Below are positions 19,252 through 27,675 of a DNA stretch of 64,000 nt, piece after piece (within the stretch, counting starts at the first letter, position 1; each line of letters starts with the position of its first letter). Both the position numbers and the translations under genes were made by a program. The DNA is from CAIWTU01 sp963815135 (GTDB lineage: Bacteria > Desulfobacterota > Desulfuromonadia > Geobacterales > Geobacteraceae), in NCBI GenBank assembly GCA_963815135.1, contig CAWFFO010000003.1, forward strand, positions 93,748 to 157,747. The letters are read 5' to 3'. Under the pieces are notes generated by a model, which was given only the letters and a program-made list of their open reading frames with translations, ran no database searches and was not told where the DNA came from.

Positions 19252-19938
19252 ATGAAAAGGAGTATTATCGTTTTTGCAGCCATGGCCGCACTTATGATCC
19301 CTTCAATATGCTCGGCGGCCCCGCCGCGTCCCGGTCCGTATGTGTCGGGTTTCGCCGGCATAAGTGTCCCCAGGGATACCGAACCGAATACCACTGCCTA
19401 TTCTTCCTCTGGAACTTCCACCTTCAACGACAGTGTCGAGTTCGACCCCGGCGTCTACACCGGGGGCACAGTCGGTTTCGACTACGGCTTCCTCCGACTG
19501 GAGGGAGAGCTTTCTTACAGGTACTCGGATATAAAATCCGTAACCGACAAGAACACCTCTTTTAGTTTCCATGACGTAGACGGGAATCTCGGGGCTCTGT
19601 CCATGATGGCCAATGCATTCTTCGACCTGCACAACCCCTCCCCCATCACCCCTTATGTCGGTGGCGGCGTCGGCTTCGCCGTGCTGCATATGGACAGCAC
19701 TACAGGAGTCGATTCGACAGGAACCAGAGTCCTTTTATACCCCAGTGACGACAATGCTGTTTTTGCCTACCAGGTGGGCGCGGGTATGGAGATTGCCCTT
19801 AATCCGATCGTTTCACTTGATGTCGGATACCGCTACTTCGGCACTGACAGTGCCAGGTTCGAGTCCGATTCTCTCAGCACATCAAATGTGAAACTTGAAA
19901 GCCACAATGCCCTGGTGGGAGTCAGGGTGAAATTCTGA
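19252..19938 (+). CDS. Outer-membrane beta-barrel protein (OmpA/opacity-like barrel)
   Basis: A 228-residue secreted protein: signal peptide at residues 1-22 (ending CSAAP), then alternating amphipathic strands rich in Gly, Tyr and Phe (YVSGFAGIS, GTVGFDYGF, LSYRYSDI, TPYVGGGVGFAV, VSLDVGYRYFG) and a C-terminal ALVGVRVKF ending in Phe, the outer-membrane insertion signature. This is the eight-stranded barrel type of OmpW/opacity proteins. Function beyond a surface barrel cannot be read. Strong AAGGAGG ribosome site; followed by its own terminator, so monocistronic. Confidence 0.85.
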   Translation: MKRSIIVFAAMAALMIPSICSAAPPRPGPYVSGFAGISVPRDTEPNTTAYSSSGTSTFNDSVEFDPGVYTGGTVGFDYGFLRLEGELSYRYSDIKSVTDKNTSFSFHDVDGNLGALSMMANAFFDLHNPSPITPYVGGGVGFAVLHMDSTTGVDSTGTRVLLYPSDDNAVFAYQVGAGMEIALNPIVSLDVGYRYFGTDSARFESDSLSTSNVKLESHNALVGVRVKF

Positions 19939-19962
19939 AGCAGTTTATTGCCGTTAAACAAC

Positions 19963-19997
19963 AAAGCCGCTGTCTTTTCCTGCAGCGGCTTTTTTTA
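19963..19997 (+). terminator. Rho-independent terminator of the barrel protein gene
   Basis: AAAGCCGCTG (19963-19972) pairs perfectly with CAGCGGCTTT (19983-19992), 10-nt loop, followed by TTTTATTT. Confidence 0.9.
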
Positions 19998-20040
19998 TTT
20001 GCCTCATTCCTGATTTTGCATTTTAAGTAAGAGAACGGGG

Positions 20041-20607
20041 TCAGATAAAGCTGTTCGAGCGTAACATTTCGGCGATTGCCTTCGCGATCCTGCCGTAGCC
20101 TCTGGCGTTTGGGTGAAGCAAATCTGATTTCAAGGACGGATCGGCAAGAACATCGGCAACCGTGTCGCGATCGAAGGGAATGTTGAATTCAGCCGACACT
20201 TTTGCATAGAATGGCGGCTTTGATGTAAAGAGCGTCGGATACGGAATTCCGACAAGAACCACATGCGCCCTGAATTGATGTACTATACGAATCATTTCTC
20301 TTATATTTTCGGATACCTGAAGTTCCCCGAAGCCCTGGTTCAGGTCGTTTGCGCCATGGCACAGGATAACGAGCGAAGGTCGAATCTCCTCCAGTACCAA
20401 AGGCAGCCGTGCCAGCCCCCTTTCCGTATCCTCTCCGGGGACGCCCGCATTAACCACCCTGCGGGAAACAAGCCTTTCCAGCTGTGCCGGGTAGCTCAGT
20501 TCCGTTGCCGCTCCGGTCCCGAACGTCAGGCTGTCACCGAAAGCCAGTATCACCGGGTCTTCAGCAAGAAAATCGGGATCTGCGTTTGTATCTTTCTTTT
20601 CATTCAT
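20041..20607 (-). CDS. GDSL-family (SGNH) hydrolase, arylesterase-like
   Basis: A 188-residue hydrolase. Block I AFGDSLTFGTG holds the nucleophilic Ser; the oxyanion-hole Gly and Asn are in AGVPGEDT and CHGANDLN; the catalytic Asp and His are in SDLLHPNARGY. No signal peptide from the chosen start, so probably cytosolic, in contrast to TesA. The frame is open further up to 20688, but AGGAG upstream of ATG 20607 and the start of conserved sequence favour the shorter form. The real ester substrate is unknown. Confidence 0.85.
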   Translation of the reverse strand: MNEKKDTNADPDFLAEDPVILAFGDSLTFGTGAATELSYPAQLERLVSRRVVNAGVPGEDTERGLARLPLVLEEIRPSLVILCHGANDLNQGFGELQVSENIREMIRIVHQFRAHVVLVGIPYPTLFTSKPPFYAKVSAEFNIPFDRDTVADVLADPSLKSDLLHPNARGYGRIAKAIAEMLRSNSFI

Positions 20608-20689
20608 TCCCCCACTCCTGTCATTCTCTTCACTCAATCTTATTACACAACTGAATATCCGTGAACTACTATTACGGAATGCGGGCAAA

Positions 20690-20725
20690 CGAAAGGCCGC
20701 AATCTCATCGAGATGCGGCCTTTCG
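20690..20725 (-). terminator. Terminator hairpin after rhlE
   Basis: CGAAAGGCCGC (20690-20700) pairs with GCGGCCTTTCG (20715-20725), with an inner ATCTC/GAGAT stem. On the minus strand it follows rhlE and ends with a short T-run. Confidence 0.65.
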
Positions 20726-20784
20726 TTATGATTATGCCACGGCGATTTGTTTTTTTAAATTAAAGGCATTTACCGCCTTTTAAT

Positions 20785-22146
20785 TCAGTTCGACCGGTTT
20801 GCGGCTTGCCCCGAAGCGCTCCTTCGATACTCAACGACAACAGGTTTCTGGCTTCTTGCCGTACTTTTCCTACCGGCAGAACCATTGCCTCCATTACGGT
20901 TGACATCACCACCGCGGCCCTTCGCCTGGGATGAAGAAAACCTTCTTGCATTCTTGCCGGCCCCGGCCTGACCCTTGCCTTTCCGTCTCGCCACAGCAGT
21001 TTCCAGCGGCCGGACTGCCTCCAGACCGGGAATTGCATGATGGGGGATGGATTGCCCGATATAGCGCTCTATTCTTTTCAGGCAATCGACCTCTTTGTTC
21101 GACACGAAGGAGATGGCAACACCCGAAGCGCCCGCACGTCCTGTACGCCCGATACGATGGACATAATCTTCAGCAAATTTCGGCAAATCGAAATTTATCA
21201 CATGGCTGATCCCTGCAACGTCCAGCCCCCGCGCCGCGACATCGGTTGCGACAAGCAGCCTGATCTTGCCCCTGCGCATATCGGTAATGGTGCGGTTGCG
21301 GGCATTCTGCTTCATATCGCCGTGCAGGGCCGCCGCTGCATATCCCTCGGAACGGAGTCTGACGGCAATGTCATCGGCATCACGCTTGGTCGCCGAAAAG
21401 ACGATCGCCCTGGTCAGGTCCCCGTCATCGATAAGATGCTTGAGCATGCTTGTTTTGTGTTTAAGATCATCAGCAACAAGAAGGCGCTGTTCGATGTTCT
21501 CATGACCGGATTTCTGGGCTGCAATCAGAACCATTTCCGGCTGATTAAGTATTCCCTGCGCGAGTCTTTCAATCCGTGCATCCAGCGTGGCTGAAAACAG
21601 CAGAGTCTGACGGTCTGCAGGCGTTGCACCGGCAATCCTTTCGACATCTTCGATGAAACCCATGTCTAGCATGCGGTCGGCTTCGTCGAGCACCAGCAGT
21701 TCAATACGGGACAAGTTGATACGGCCTCTTTCCAGGTGGTCATTGAGGCGGCCGGGGGTGGCAACTACCAGGTCGAGCGGCTGAGACAGAAGCCTCAACT
21801 GTTCCCGGTAAGGCATGCCGCCGAGAATGGTTGCCGTTCTCAGACGCATGTACTTTCCATACTGGCGGGCAGCTTCGCTGACCTGGTTAGCCAGTTCGCG
21901 GGTAGGAGTAAGAACCAGAATCCGCGGACCGCGGTTTTTCACCATCGGCTTGGTACTCAATAGCTGCAGGGCCGGAAGGATGAAAGCGGCCGTCTTGCCG
22001 GTTCCGGTCTGGGCCGAGGCGATAAGGTCGCGTCCGGCAAGGGCGATGGGCACAGCCTGCTCCTGTATCGGTGTAGGTGAGGTATAACCGCATTCGTTGA
22101 CGGCCTTCAGGATGTTAGGCGCAAGCTGCAATTTTTCAAATGACAT
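20785..22146 (-). CDS. rhlE: DEAD-box ATP-dependent RNA helicase RhlE
   Basis: The 453-residue protein has the Q motif (SPTPIQEQAVP), motif I AQTGTGKTA, Ia PTRELA, II DEAD, III SAT, and VI HRIGRTGRAG, followed by a basic Gly/Lys/Arg-rich C-terminal tail from about residue 375 that would bind RNA. The core is closest to the RhlE group, which acts in ribosome assembly and RNA turnover. AAGGAAA precedes the ATG. It is followed by its own terminator. Confidence 0.9.
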   Translation of the reverse strand: MSFEKLQLAPNILKAVNECGYTSPTPIQEQAVPIALAGRDLIASAQTGTGKTAAFILPALQLLSTKPMVKNRGPRILVLTPTRELANQVSEAARQYGKYMRLRTATILGGMPYREQLRLLSQPLDLVVATPGRLNDHLERGRINLSRIELLVLDEADRMLDMGFIEDVERIAGATPADRQTLLFSATLDARIERLAQGILNQPEMVLIAAQKSGHENIEQRLLVADDLKHKTSMLKHLIDDGDLTRAIVFSATKRDADDIAVRLRSEGYAAAALHGDMKQNARNRTITDMRRGKIRLLVATDVAARGLDVAGISHVINFDLPKFAEDYVHRIGRTGRAGASGVAISFVSNKEVDCLKRIERYIGQSIPHHAIPGLEAVRPLETAVARRKGKGQAGAGKNARRFSSSQAKGRGGDVNRNGGNGSAGRKSTARSQKPVVVEYRRSASGQAANRSN

Positions 22147-22837
22147 AGTGTTTCCTTTTTAATGGTTTGAGAAATCCTGAATCCGCTGACGGCCACTGAA
22201 AGAGGATTTGACACGAATAAAGTCAGACGCCTTATCGGCGCGGGACGACTGTCTTGTCGGGCCTGAACAACAAAAATTCTCATGCCTTTTCGCTTCCGCA
22301 AAAAGATCAATATTGAATTTTAGAGCGTTGTTCCGCGTGCTCCGAGGTCAGGTTTTCTTGGGATTAAGCGTGCAAGCCGCCGGGACAGCAATTGTACCGG
22401 AAGTGATTCGACAACAGCACGGTATGGCATATACATATCGTCGCCAACCGGATAAACTGCCGCATTTTCAAGGAATGACCGATAGCAGGGAGGGTTAGTG
22501 ACTGATTTAGCGCAGCGGGATACCTTGGAGAAAATAAATAGGGTTACATCTGGCTCCACCCGCCGGGGCTTTGAATAGCCTAGACTGTCTTGTATACGTC
22601 AATAGTCAGCAGAATGCAAGTTTTTTTTGCCTACTGCACAAAATAAATTATTACTGAAAAATATAGAATGAATCAATGAAATATTAATTTTTTTTATTTG
22701 CTTTCAATAATTATTATGTTATAAACAGCTGACTAATATTGAATACATCTTATTTGTTATATCGAATCAGTTGGGAAACTCACCACAAACAGCCGTTAAT
22801 ATCTTACTTACAGAGGTTTACAGGGTTGCATGATAAC
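22147..22837. other. Intergenic region upstream of rhlE
   Basis: A 691-bp region between divergent genes. The half next to rhlE is G+C-richer and may hold a long 5' leader, as is common for cold-inducible helicases (inference). The half next to 22.6-22.8 kb is very A+T-rich. Small open frames here show no coding character and no RNA gene was recognised. Confidence 0.4.
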
Positions 22838-23416
22838 ATGGCAAGACTTTATCTATTGTTGATTTTAATGATAATCAAGTTAATACTCCCCATTACAGCA
22901 ACGGCGGAATTCTATAAATACACCGATAAGGATGGTGTTATCCACTTCCTTGACGACCCGGCAAAAATTCCCAGGCAATATTCCAAAAAGATCAAAACTT
23001 ATTTTGCAGGAGCTGGAAACGAAAATGGTAATGTAACCAAGGTCCGGATTATCGGCAACCAGGTATTGGTACCAGTAACCCTTGGATACGGAGACAGGCA
23101 GATACAGACAACGCTGGTTCTAGACACCGGGGCTTCAATGACCGCAATCGATTCGGATATGTTTAACGGAATGAATCTGGACGCAACCAAAACCCGTGCC
23201 ATAAATGCGCGTGTCGCTGATGGGGGCGTGGTGACGGGCAGAGCGGTCAGGGTTGACTACATCGAAGTGGGATCCCACAGGCTTTCCGACGCATATATCG
23301 CTTTAATACCCCATCAAGGCCCCAGGGAAAACCATGACGGACTGCTGGGGATGAATTTTCTCCGCAATTGCGAATATCGGATTGATTTTGATAACCAGCA
23401 GATCTACTGGAAATAG
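22838..23416 (+). CDS. Retropepsin-like aspartic protease with DUF4124 N-terminal domain
   Basis: A 192-residue exported protein. A hydrophobic signal (residues about 1-22) is followed by a DUF4124-type segment (EFYKYTDKDGVIHFLDDPAKI, residues about 22-42) and then a clan AA single-domain aspartic protease: catalytic motif LDTGASMTAI near residue 100, the flap, and the second hydrophobic-hydrophobic-Gly motif in DGLLGMNFLRN. Such proteins act as dimers in the periplasm. The frame is open to a TTG at 22739, but ATG 22838 gives the signal peptide. The Shine-Dalgarno site is weak. Substrate unknown. Confidence 0.82.
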   Translation: MARLYLLLILMIIKLILPITATAEFYKYTDKDGVIHFLDDPAKIPRQYSKKIKTYFAGAGNENGNVTKVRIIGNQVLVPVTLGYGDRQIQTTLVLDTGASMTAIDSDMFNGMNLDATKTRAINARVADGGVVTGRAVRVDYIEVGSHRLSDAYIALIPHQGPRENHDGLLGMNFLRNCEYRIDFDNQQIYWK

Positions 23417-23469
23417 CGGCCGGCAATAAATAACCTGGACGCCCATCCGCAAGAAAGAATCAAATCCGT

Positions 23470-24016
23470 TCAGCTTTTTCCCACATTTTCCAGCTCCGGT
23501 GGCTGTTTGTGAGCTTTGATGTAATCATCCAGCCTGCCTTCGCTTTCCTTCTTCTCAGCCCAATGCCGGACACCCTTTTCTCTGGTTTTTTCGAAACGCA
23601 TTACCGGCACACTCAATCCGCAACTTGCCTCAACCGCATATATATCGAGACTGAAAATCTGACGCACAACCGCCGGATTGACATCCGAAAAGCTCTTCAT
23701 CAATGCTGTGAATTGCTGAGAGTCCTTTTCCACGATGCTGCCTTTACAGAAAAGGCGGAGCACTTTCGGTTCCTCTTCGAAAGAACAGAACATTACCGTT
23801 ACTTCCCCCCCTGACGCGATATCACGCCCGGTCCGGTTGCTGCTTCCGGGAAAATCGAGGATAAGCATCGATTTTTCATCAGGGAAACGGAAGCAATCGT
23901 CCCCTTTCGGAGCCAGGTTTACCTCTTTACCGCATGCGCTGGCAATAAAAAAAGACATGCTGCCGGCCTGTAAACTCCACATCCTTTTCCGTGAGTTGTT
24001 TGTATTGTTTTCCCAT
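23470..24016 (-). CDS. Pyridoxamine 5'-phosphate oxidase-like flavin protein, frame broken at a 7-A run
   Basis: A split-barrel flavin-binding protein of about 181 residues. The main frame has the conserved FFIASACGKEVNLAPKG, DFPGSSNRTGRDI and EVTVMFCSFEEEPKVLRLFCKG segments. The true N-terminus MGKQYKQLTEKDVEF is in another frame, starting at ATG 24016 with GGTGAGG upstream; the frames join at a homopolymer of seven A (23947-23953, T on the coding strand), where six would restore frame. The longer open frame starting at 24075 is therefore an artefact. Members of this family are often annotated only as PPOX class; a specific reaction is not known. Confidence 0.83.
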
Positions 24017-24182
24017 AAATGCCTCACCTTCGGTGTTTTTACGCTATCAATCAACAAAAGAAACGATAATGTCAACTATTAATTGCTTGAAAAATGCTTC
24101 CGATAACTTATCCTGAATATCACAAGATAACATTCAACATCCCGGTTTTCCTGGTTGCCGGAAAGGAAAGAGGATTCGGATC

Positions 24183-25001
24183 ATGGAAGAAAATGAACGG
24201 CAATTCTCCGCAAAAAGGTGCGCCGGACTGATCCGGCATTCAACATCCATGGTTGCTCTGACCGGAGCGGGAATTTCGACTGCGGCAGGAATACCCGATT
24301 TTCGCGGTCCGGGCGGATTGTATGCGACCCGACGCTACGACCCCGAGCTGGTTTTCAATATAGAGCACTTCCGCCGCGACCCTTCGATGTTTTACGAATT
24401 CACCCGCGATTTCGCCGCCATGCTGAAGAACGTACGGCCCACCTTTACCCACCATTTCCTTTCCGACCTGGAGAAGAAAGGAATTCTCAAAACCGTCATC
24501 ACCCAGAATATCGACGCACTTCATCATTTCGCCGGATCGCGGAAGGTAATCGAACTCCACGGTTCGTACTGGTCTGCCGCCTGCACACAATGCGACGAGT
24601 ATTCCATAGAAGGAAAACCGTATGAATGGTGGATGGAAGCCATACGTAACAGCCCTCGCTCACCGATAATTGTCTGTCCTCTATGCAGTGGCGTGGTCAA
24701 GCCTGACGTGGTTTTTTTCGGTGAAATGGTGCATGAATTCGAAGAAGCCGCGGATCTCGTTGCAGGATGTGATCTGCTCCTGGTTCTGGGCTCTTCACTG
24801 GAAGTATACCCCGCCGCTCTCCTGCCGCAAATGACCGGTGCAAACGTCCTGCTTGTCAACAGGGGACAGGCAAAACTTTCTCCGGCTTCAAACCGTTTTT
24901 TCGCGGAAGCCGATCTCGATGAGTACTTCTCAGAGGTTGCCCGATATCTCGACTTGAGAATTTCGTCCGGCCACTTTCCGGACCCGGAACAAAGTCATTG
25001 A
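24183..25001 (+). CDS. SIR2-family NAD-dependent protein deacylase (sirtuin)
   Basis: The 272-residue protein has the NAD-binding motif GAGISTAAGIPDFRG at residues about 28-42, the catalytic region TQNIDALHHFAG with the active His in IELHGSY, and a four-Cys zinc site (CTQC near residue 137 and CPLC near 161). It removes acyl groups from lysines using NAD+. Length and motifs are normal. It is convergent with the EamA gene, 22 bp apart. Confidence 0.92.
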   Translation: MEENERQFSAKRCAGLIRHSTSMVALTGAGISTAAGIPDFRGPGGLYATRRYDPELVFNIEHFRRDPSMFYEFTRDFAAMLKNVRPTFTHHFLSDLEKKGILKTVITQNIDALHHFAGSRKVIELHGSYWSAACTQCDEYSIEGKPYEWWMEAIRNSPRSPIIVCPLCSGVVKPDVVFFGEMVHEFEEAADLVAGCDLLLVLGSSLEVYPAALLPQMTGANVLLVNRGQAKLSPASNRFFAEADLDEYFSEVARYLDLRISSGHFPDPEQSH

Positions 25002-25023
25002 TTAGACATCTTGCTGTTGGATT

Positions 25024-25902
25024 TCAGCCAAACAGGACGATCAGCGCAAAACCCGACACCATCAGCACGGCGCCGGCAAAACGCTCCCTGATTGAATCCT
25101 CTTTCAGAAATGCCCAGGCAAGGGCAATGCTGAACATGACACTCAGTCTCTTCACCGTCGTGACATAGGTCACCTTTGCGATACTCATGGCAAAGGCCGC
25201 CGCAAAAACGGCGGTAACGAACAGCAAAGCCGGCAGCATGGCTTTCCTGACCGTGCCTTCCTTCAGGACCTCACCCCATCTGCCCCTGTACGTCCAGGCG
25301 GCCAGTGGAGACATGCCCAGGACAAGACACGTCCAATAGACAGCCATGTAATGCAATGGTGATGAAAGGGAAATAGCCTTTTTGGAAAGTGTCGCGGTAA
25401 ACGAGAAGAGTAATGCGACCATACACATGTTTATCGCACCCCGCTCCCGGAACAGTGCCCTGAAAGGTTCCAGCATCCCTCTTTTCAAGGCGCCGGCATT
25501 CAGGATGTAGGCGCCCGCGGCAACCATCAGCACCCCCACGCCTCCCGCGATGCCGATTCTCTCCCCTATCAGCAGGAAAGGTACAACCAACATGAATACC
25601 GGCGAAAGAGAAAGAAGCGGTGCAACGATGCTGAGCGGGGACAGCCTGAGGGCCTGCATGTACAGGATCTGGGCAAGGATTTCCAACGGCAGGGCGGTGA
25701 ATATGGCCTGGTAGAAACCGGGCGCGGGACGAGGGATGCCATAGAGAAAGTCGGCGATGTAAATCAACGGCAGGGGGATGGCGAATAACAGCAGGGTAAA
25801 TAGCATGGAATTGTTTTTCGTCAGGGCCCTCTTCGCCGAGAAATCCCGCACCGAGTCTCCAATTGCCGAGAGAAGCGCTATGTAAATCCACAGCTTCCCC
25901 AA
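25024..25902 (-). CDS. EamA/DMT-family membrane transporter
   Basis: A 292-residue protein made of about ten hydrophobic helices in two EamA repeats, the drug/metabolite transporter fold. Substrate cannot be read. A TTG at 25902 with GGTGG just upstream gives a start one base beyond the rtcR stop; the frame also reads into rtcR up to 25965. The near-zero spacing suggests co-transcription with rtcR, though a functional link to RNA repair is not evident. Confidence 0.82.
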   Translation of the reverse strand: MGKLWIYIALLSAIGDSVRDFSAKRALTKNNSMLFTLLLFAIPLPLIYIADFLYGIPRPAPGFYQAIFTALPLEILAQILYMQALRLSPLSIVAPLLSLSPVFMLVVPFLLIGERIGIAGGVGVLMVAAGAYILNAGALKRGMLEPFRALFRERGAINMCMVALLFSFTATLSKKAISLSSPLHYMAVYWTCLVLGMSPLAAWTYRGRWGEVLKEGTVRKAMLPALLFVTAVFAAAFAMSIAKVTYVTTVKRLSVMFSIALAWAFLKEDSIRERFAGAVLMVSGFALIVLFG

Positions 25903-25903
25903 T

Positions 25904-27516
25904 TCATTCCACCCATTCCAGTATTTTTTCCCTGATATCCTCCCAGCGGATTCCGAATCTCCCAAGGTACTTCCTCAAGCGGTCGGCGTCATTTACCGAT
26001 TTCCTTTCGTCCCGCGAAATATGGAACAGCGTCCTGCCTGCATCGGACAGGCTTCGCGAATTCCGGCATACACGCAGGACACCGTCCAGCTGCAATTTGT
26101 CGAACCTGTCCAATTTTCCGATGGCCTCCCCTCCAAGGACCGACCGGAGAACAGCCTCATGATCGGACTGGCTGGTCCCGGACCATTCACGGCGAAGGCG
26201 GACTATCTCCTCCTCGACCACGGCCCTGGTGATGCGCCCTCCCGGGGCGAGTGTAGCCATCCGGGTCACCGCCCCGCCCAGGTCACGGAAATTCGCCGTC
26301 CAAAAAGCATCGCCGGAGACAGCGAAGCTCAGGAAACATCTGCGAGCCTCGCTGTTGAAGGTAACACGCATCCCACTGCGTTCGCAGAAGCGGTCCATCT
26401 CATAATCCAGGTTGGGCTCGATATCTTCCGGCCGTTCACGGAGCCCTGGAAGTTCGAAGGTCCAGAGATTGATACGGGCAAGCAGGTCCTCGCGGAACAG
26501 CCCCTCCGTACATCGTCCCGGAGATCGTGGTTCGTGCCGCACAGCAGCTGGAAGTCGCTGGCCGTTTCATGGTCGGCCCCCACCGGGAGGAAGGTTTTTT
26601 CCTCGATCGCCCGCAGGAGCATTGCCTGCTCGTCACGCCCCAGTTCTCCCACTTCATCAAGAAACAGCATGCCGCCGTCGGCGGAGCGGAGCAGCCCGTG
26701 GCGGTCCTGAGAGCGCCGGTAAAAGCCCCGCGCTTGTGCCCGAACAGTGCCGACATGGCGGCGTCGCCTCTCAGTGTGGCGCAGTTCACCTCCACGAAAT
26801 TCCCCTCGAGCCGATGCCGGGCCTTTTTTAGCTCAAAATGCGGCGGGCCAGCCGGGATTTGCCCGCGCCGGTGGGGCCGGTAAGTAGAATCGGATCGCGG
26901 AGCTAGTCGCGCCACGCTTTCGATCTGCTCAATGAGCTGGTTGAAACTGGAATTGCGCGTATCGATCCCGGATTTCAGGAACGAGATATCGTCGCCCCTT
27001 TCCTCGTTGAAGCGAGTGGCAATCCGGTCGTATTTCGAAAGGTCGAGATCGATAATCGAGTATTCGCCGGCGACCTTGTGTTCCATCCTTCCGCGAAGGC
27101 CGGGTCTGGATGAGCCTGTGCGGGCAAGGCGCCGGGATTCGGTCAGGAGGAACAGGCATATCTGGGCCACGTGGGTGCCGGTGGTTATATGGACCAGGTA
27201 ATCTTCATTGTCCGGATCAAACGGGAATTGCCGGGAAAAATCATGCAATGCGCCGTAGACCTCCTGAAAATCCCAGGGGTCATCGAATTCTATTTCATGC
27301 GGAATAACCTCGGTCTCGGGAGAGACATGCCGAATATCTTCTGTTATCTGTGCTCGAGCCGGCTGTGTTTTTTCTGGTAGAGGAGCACAAAGCTTGATCA
27401 AAAAGGTCTTCGTGCTGGCAGACGGCAACAGTAGGACGCCAGCGCTCCCATCTCTTGCGCCCGCTACCCTGGTCCAGGACCGGTCCCAGCAGACCGAAAA
27501 CAACCATATGTTTCAT
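25904..27516 (-). pseudogene. rtcR: RtcR, sigma-54-dependent activator of RNA repair genes, at least five frame changes
   Basis: Activator of the rtc genes: an N-terminal CARF-like sensor, a sigma-54 AAA+ domain and a C-terminal helix-turn-helix. The start MKHMVVFGLLGPVLDQGSG (ATG 27516, GAGG upstream), SVSPETEV-like VSPETEVIPHEIEF, DYLVHITTGTHVAQI, Walker A GPTGAGKS, LFGHKRGAFTGA (GAFTGA loop), MLFLDEVGELG, LLARINLWTFELPGLRER and the tail SVNDADRLRKYL match the family. The parts lie in different frames, with breaks near 27400, 26895, 26830, 26710 and 26500. The restored length (about 537) equals known RtcR (about 532). Every motif survives, so I favour sequence errors over a dead gene. Divergent from the rtc operon. 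Confidence 0.88.
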
Positions 27517-27649
27517 AAAACATCCTCTATTAATTTATAAATTTGGATAGTAATAACTCCTCGGTCGATTGTCAAGAAATCGGGCTACTAACAGGTTGAA
27601 ATTCTAAATGCGCAATAATATCAGCATGTTACAATATTATCGAAAATGC
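27517..27649. promoter_or_regulatory. rtcR-rtc operon divergent control region with inverted repeats
   Basis: A+T-rich spacer. ATAATAT (27615-27621) and ATATTAT (27634-27640) form an inverted repeat, and CAGCAT (27622-27627) pairs with ATGCTG (27646-27651), which runs into the sigma-54 promoter. These are candidates for RtcR upstream activating sites; the true RtcR site sequence in this lineage is not known to me. Confidence 0.35.
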
Positions 27650-27664
27650 TGGCACGGCGATTGA
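27650..27664 (+). promoter_or_regulatory. Sigma-54 (-24/-12) promoter of the RNA repair transcript
   Basis: TGGCAC (27650-27655), five bases, then TTGA (27661-27664) matches TGGCAC-N5-TTGC with one mismatch at the -12 C and correct GG-to-G spacing. It points away from rtcR toward the noncoding leader, slipin, rtcA and rtcB. Transcription should start near 27676. Confidence 0.75.
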
Positions 27665-27675
27665 AATACAAAAGA

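Noticed and set aside
22320..22559. Minus-strand open frame of about 80 codons upstream of rhlE
   Set aside because: No ribosome site, no family resemblance, composition unlike nearby genes.
24017..24075. Upstream start of the flavin-type protein at 24075
   Set aside because: That reading exists only because of the 7-A frame shift; the conserved N-terminus begins at 24016 in another frame with a good ribosome site.
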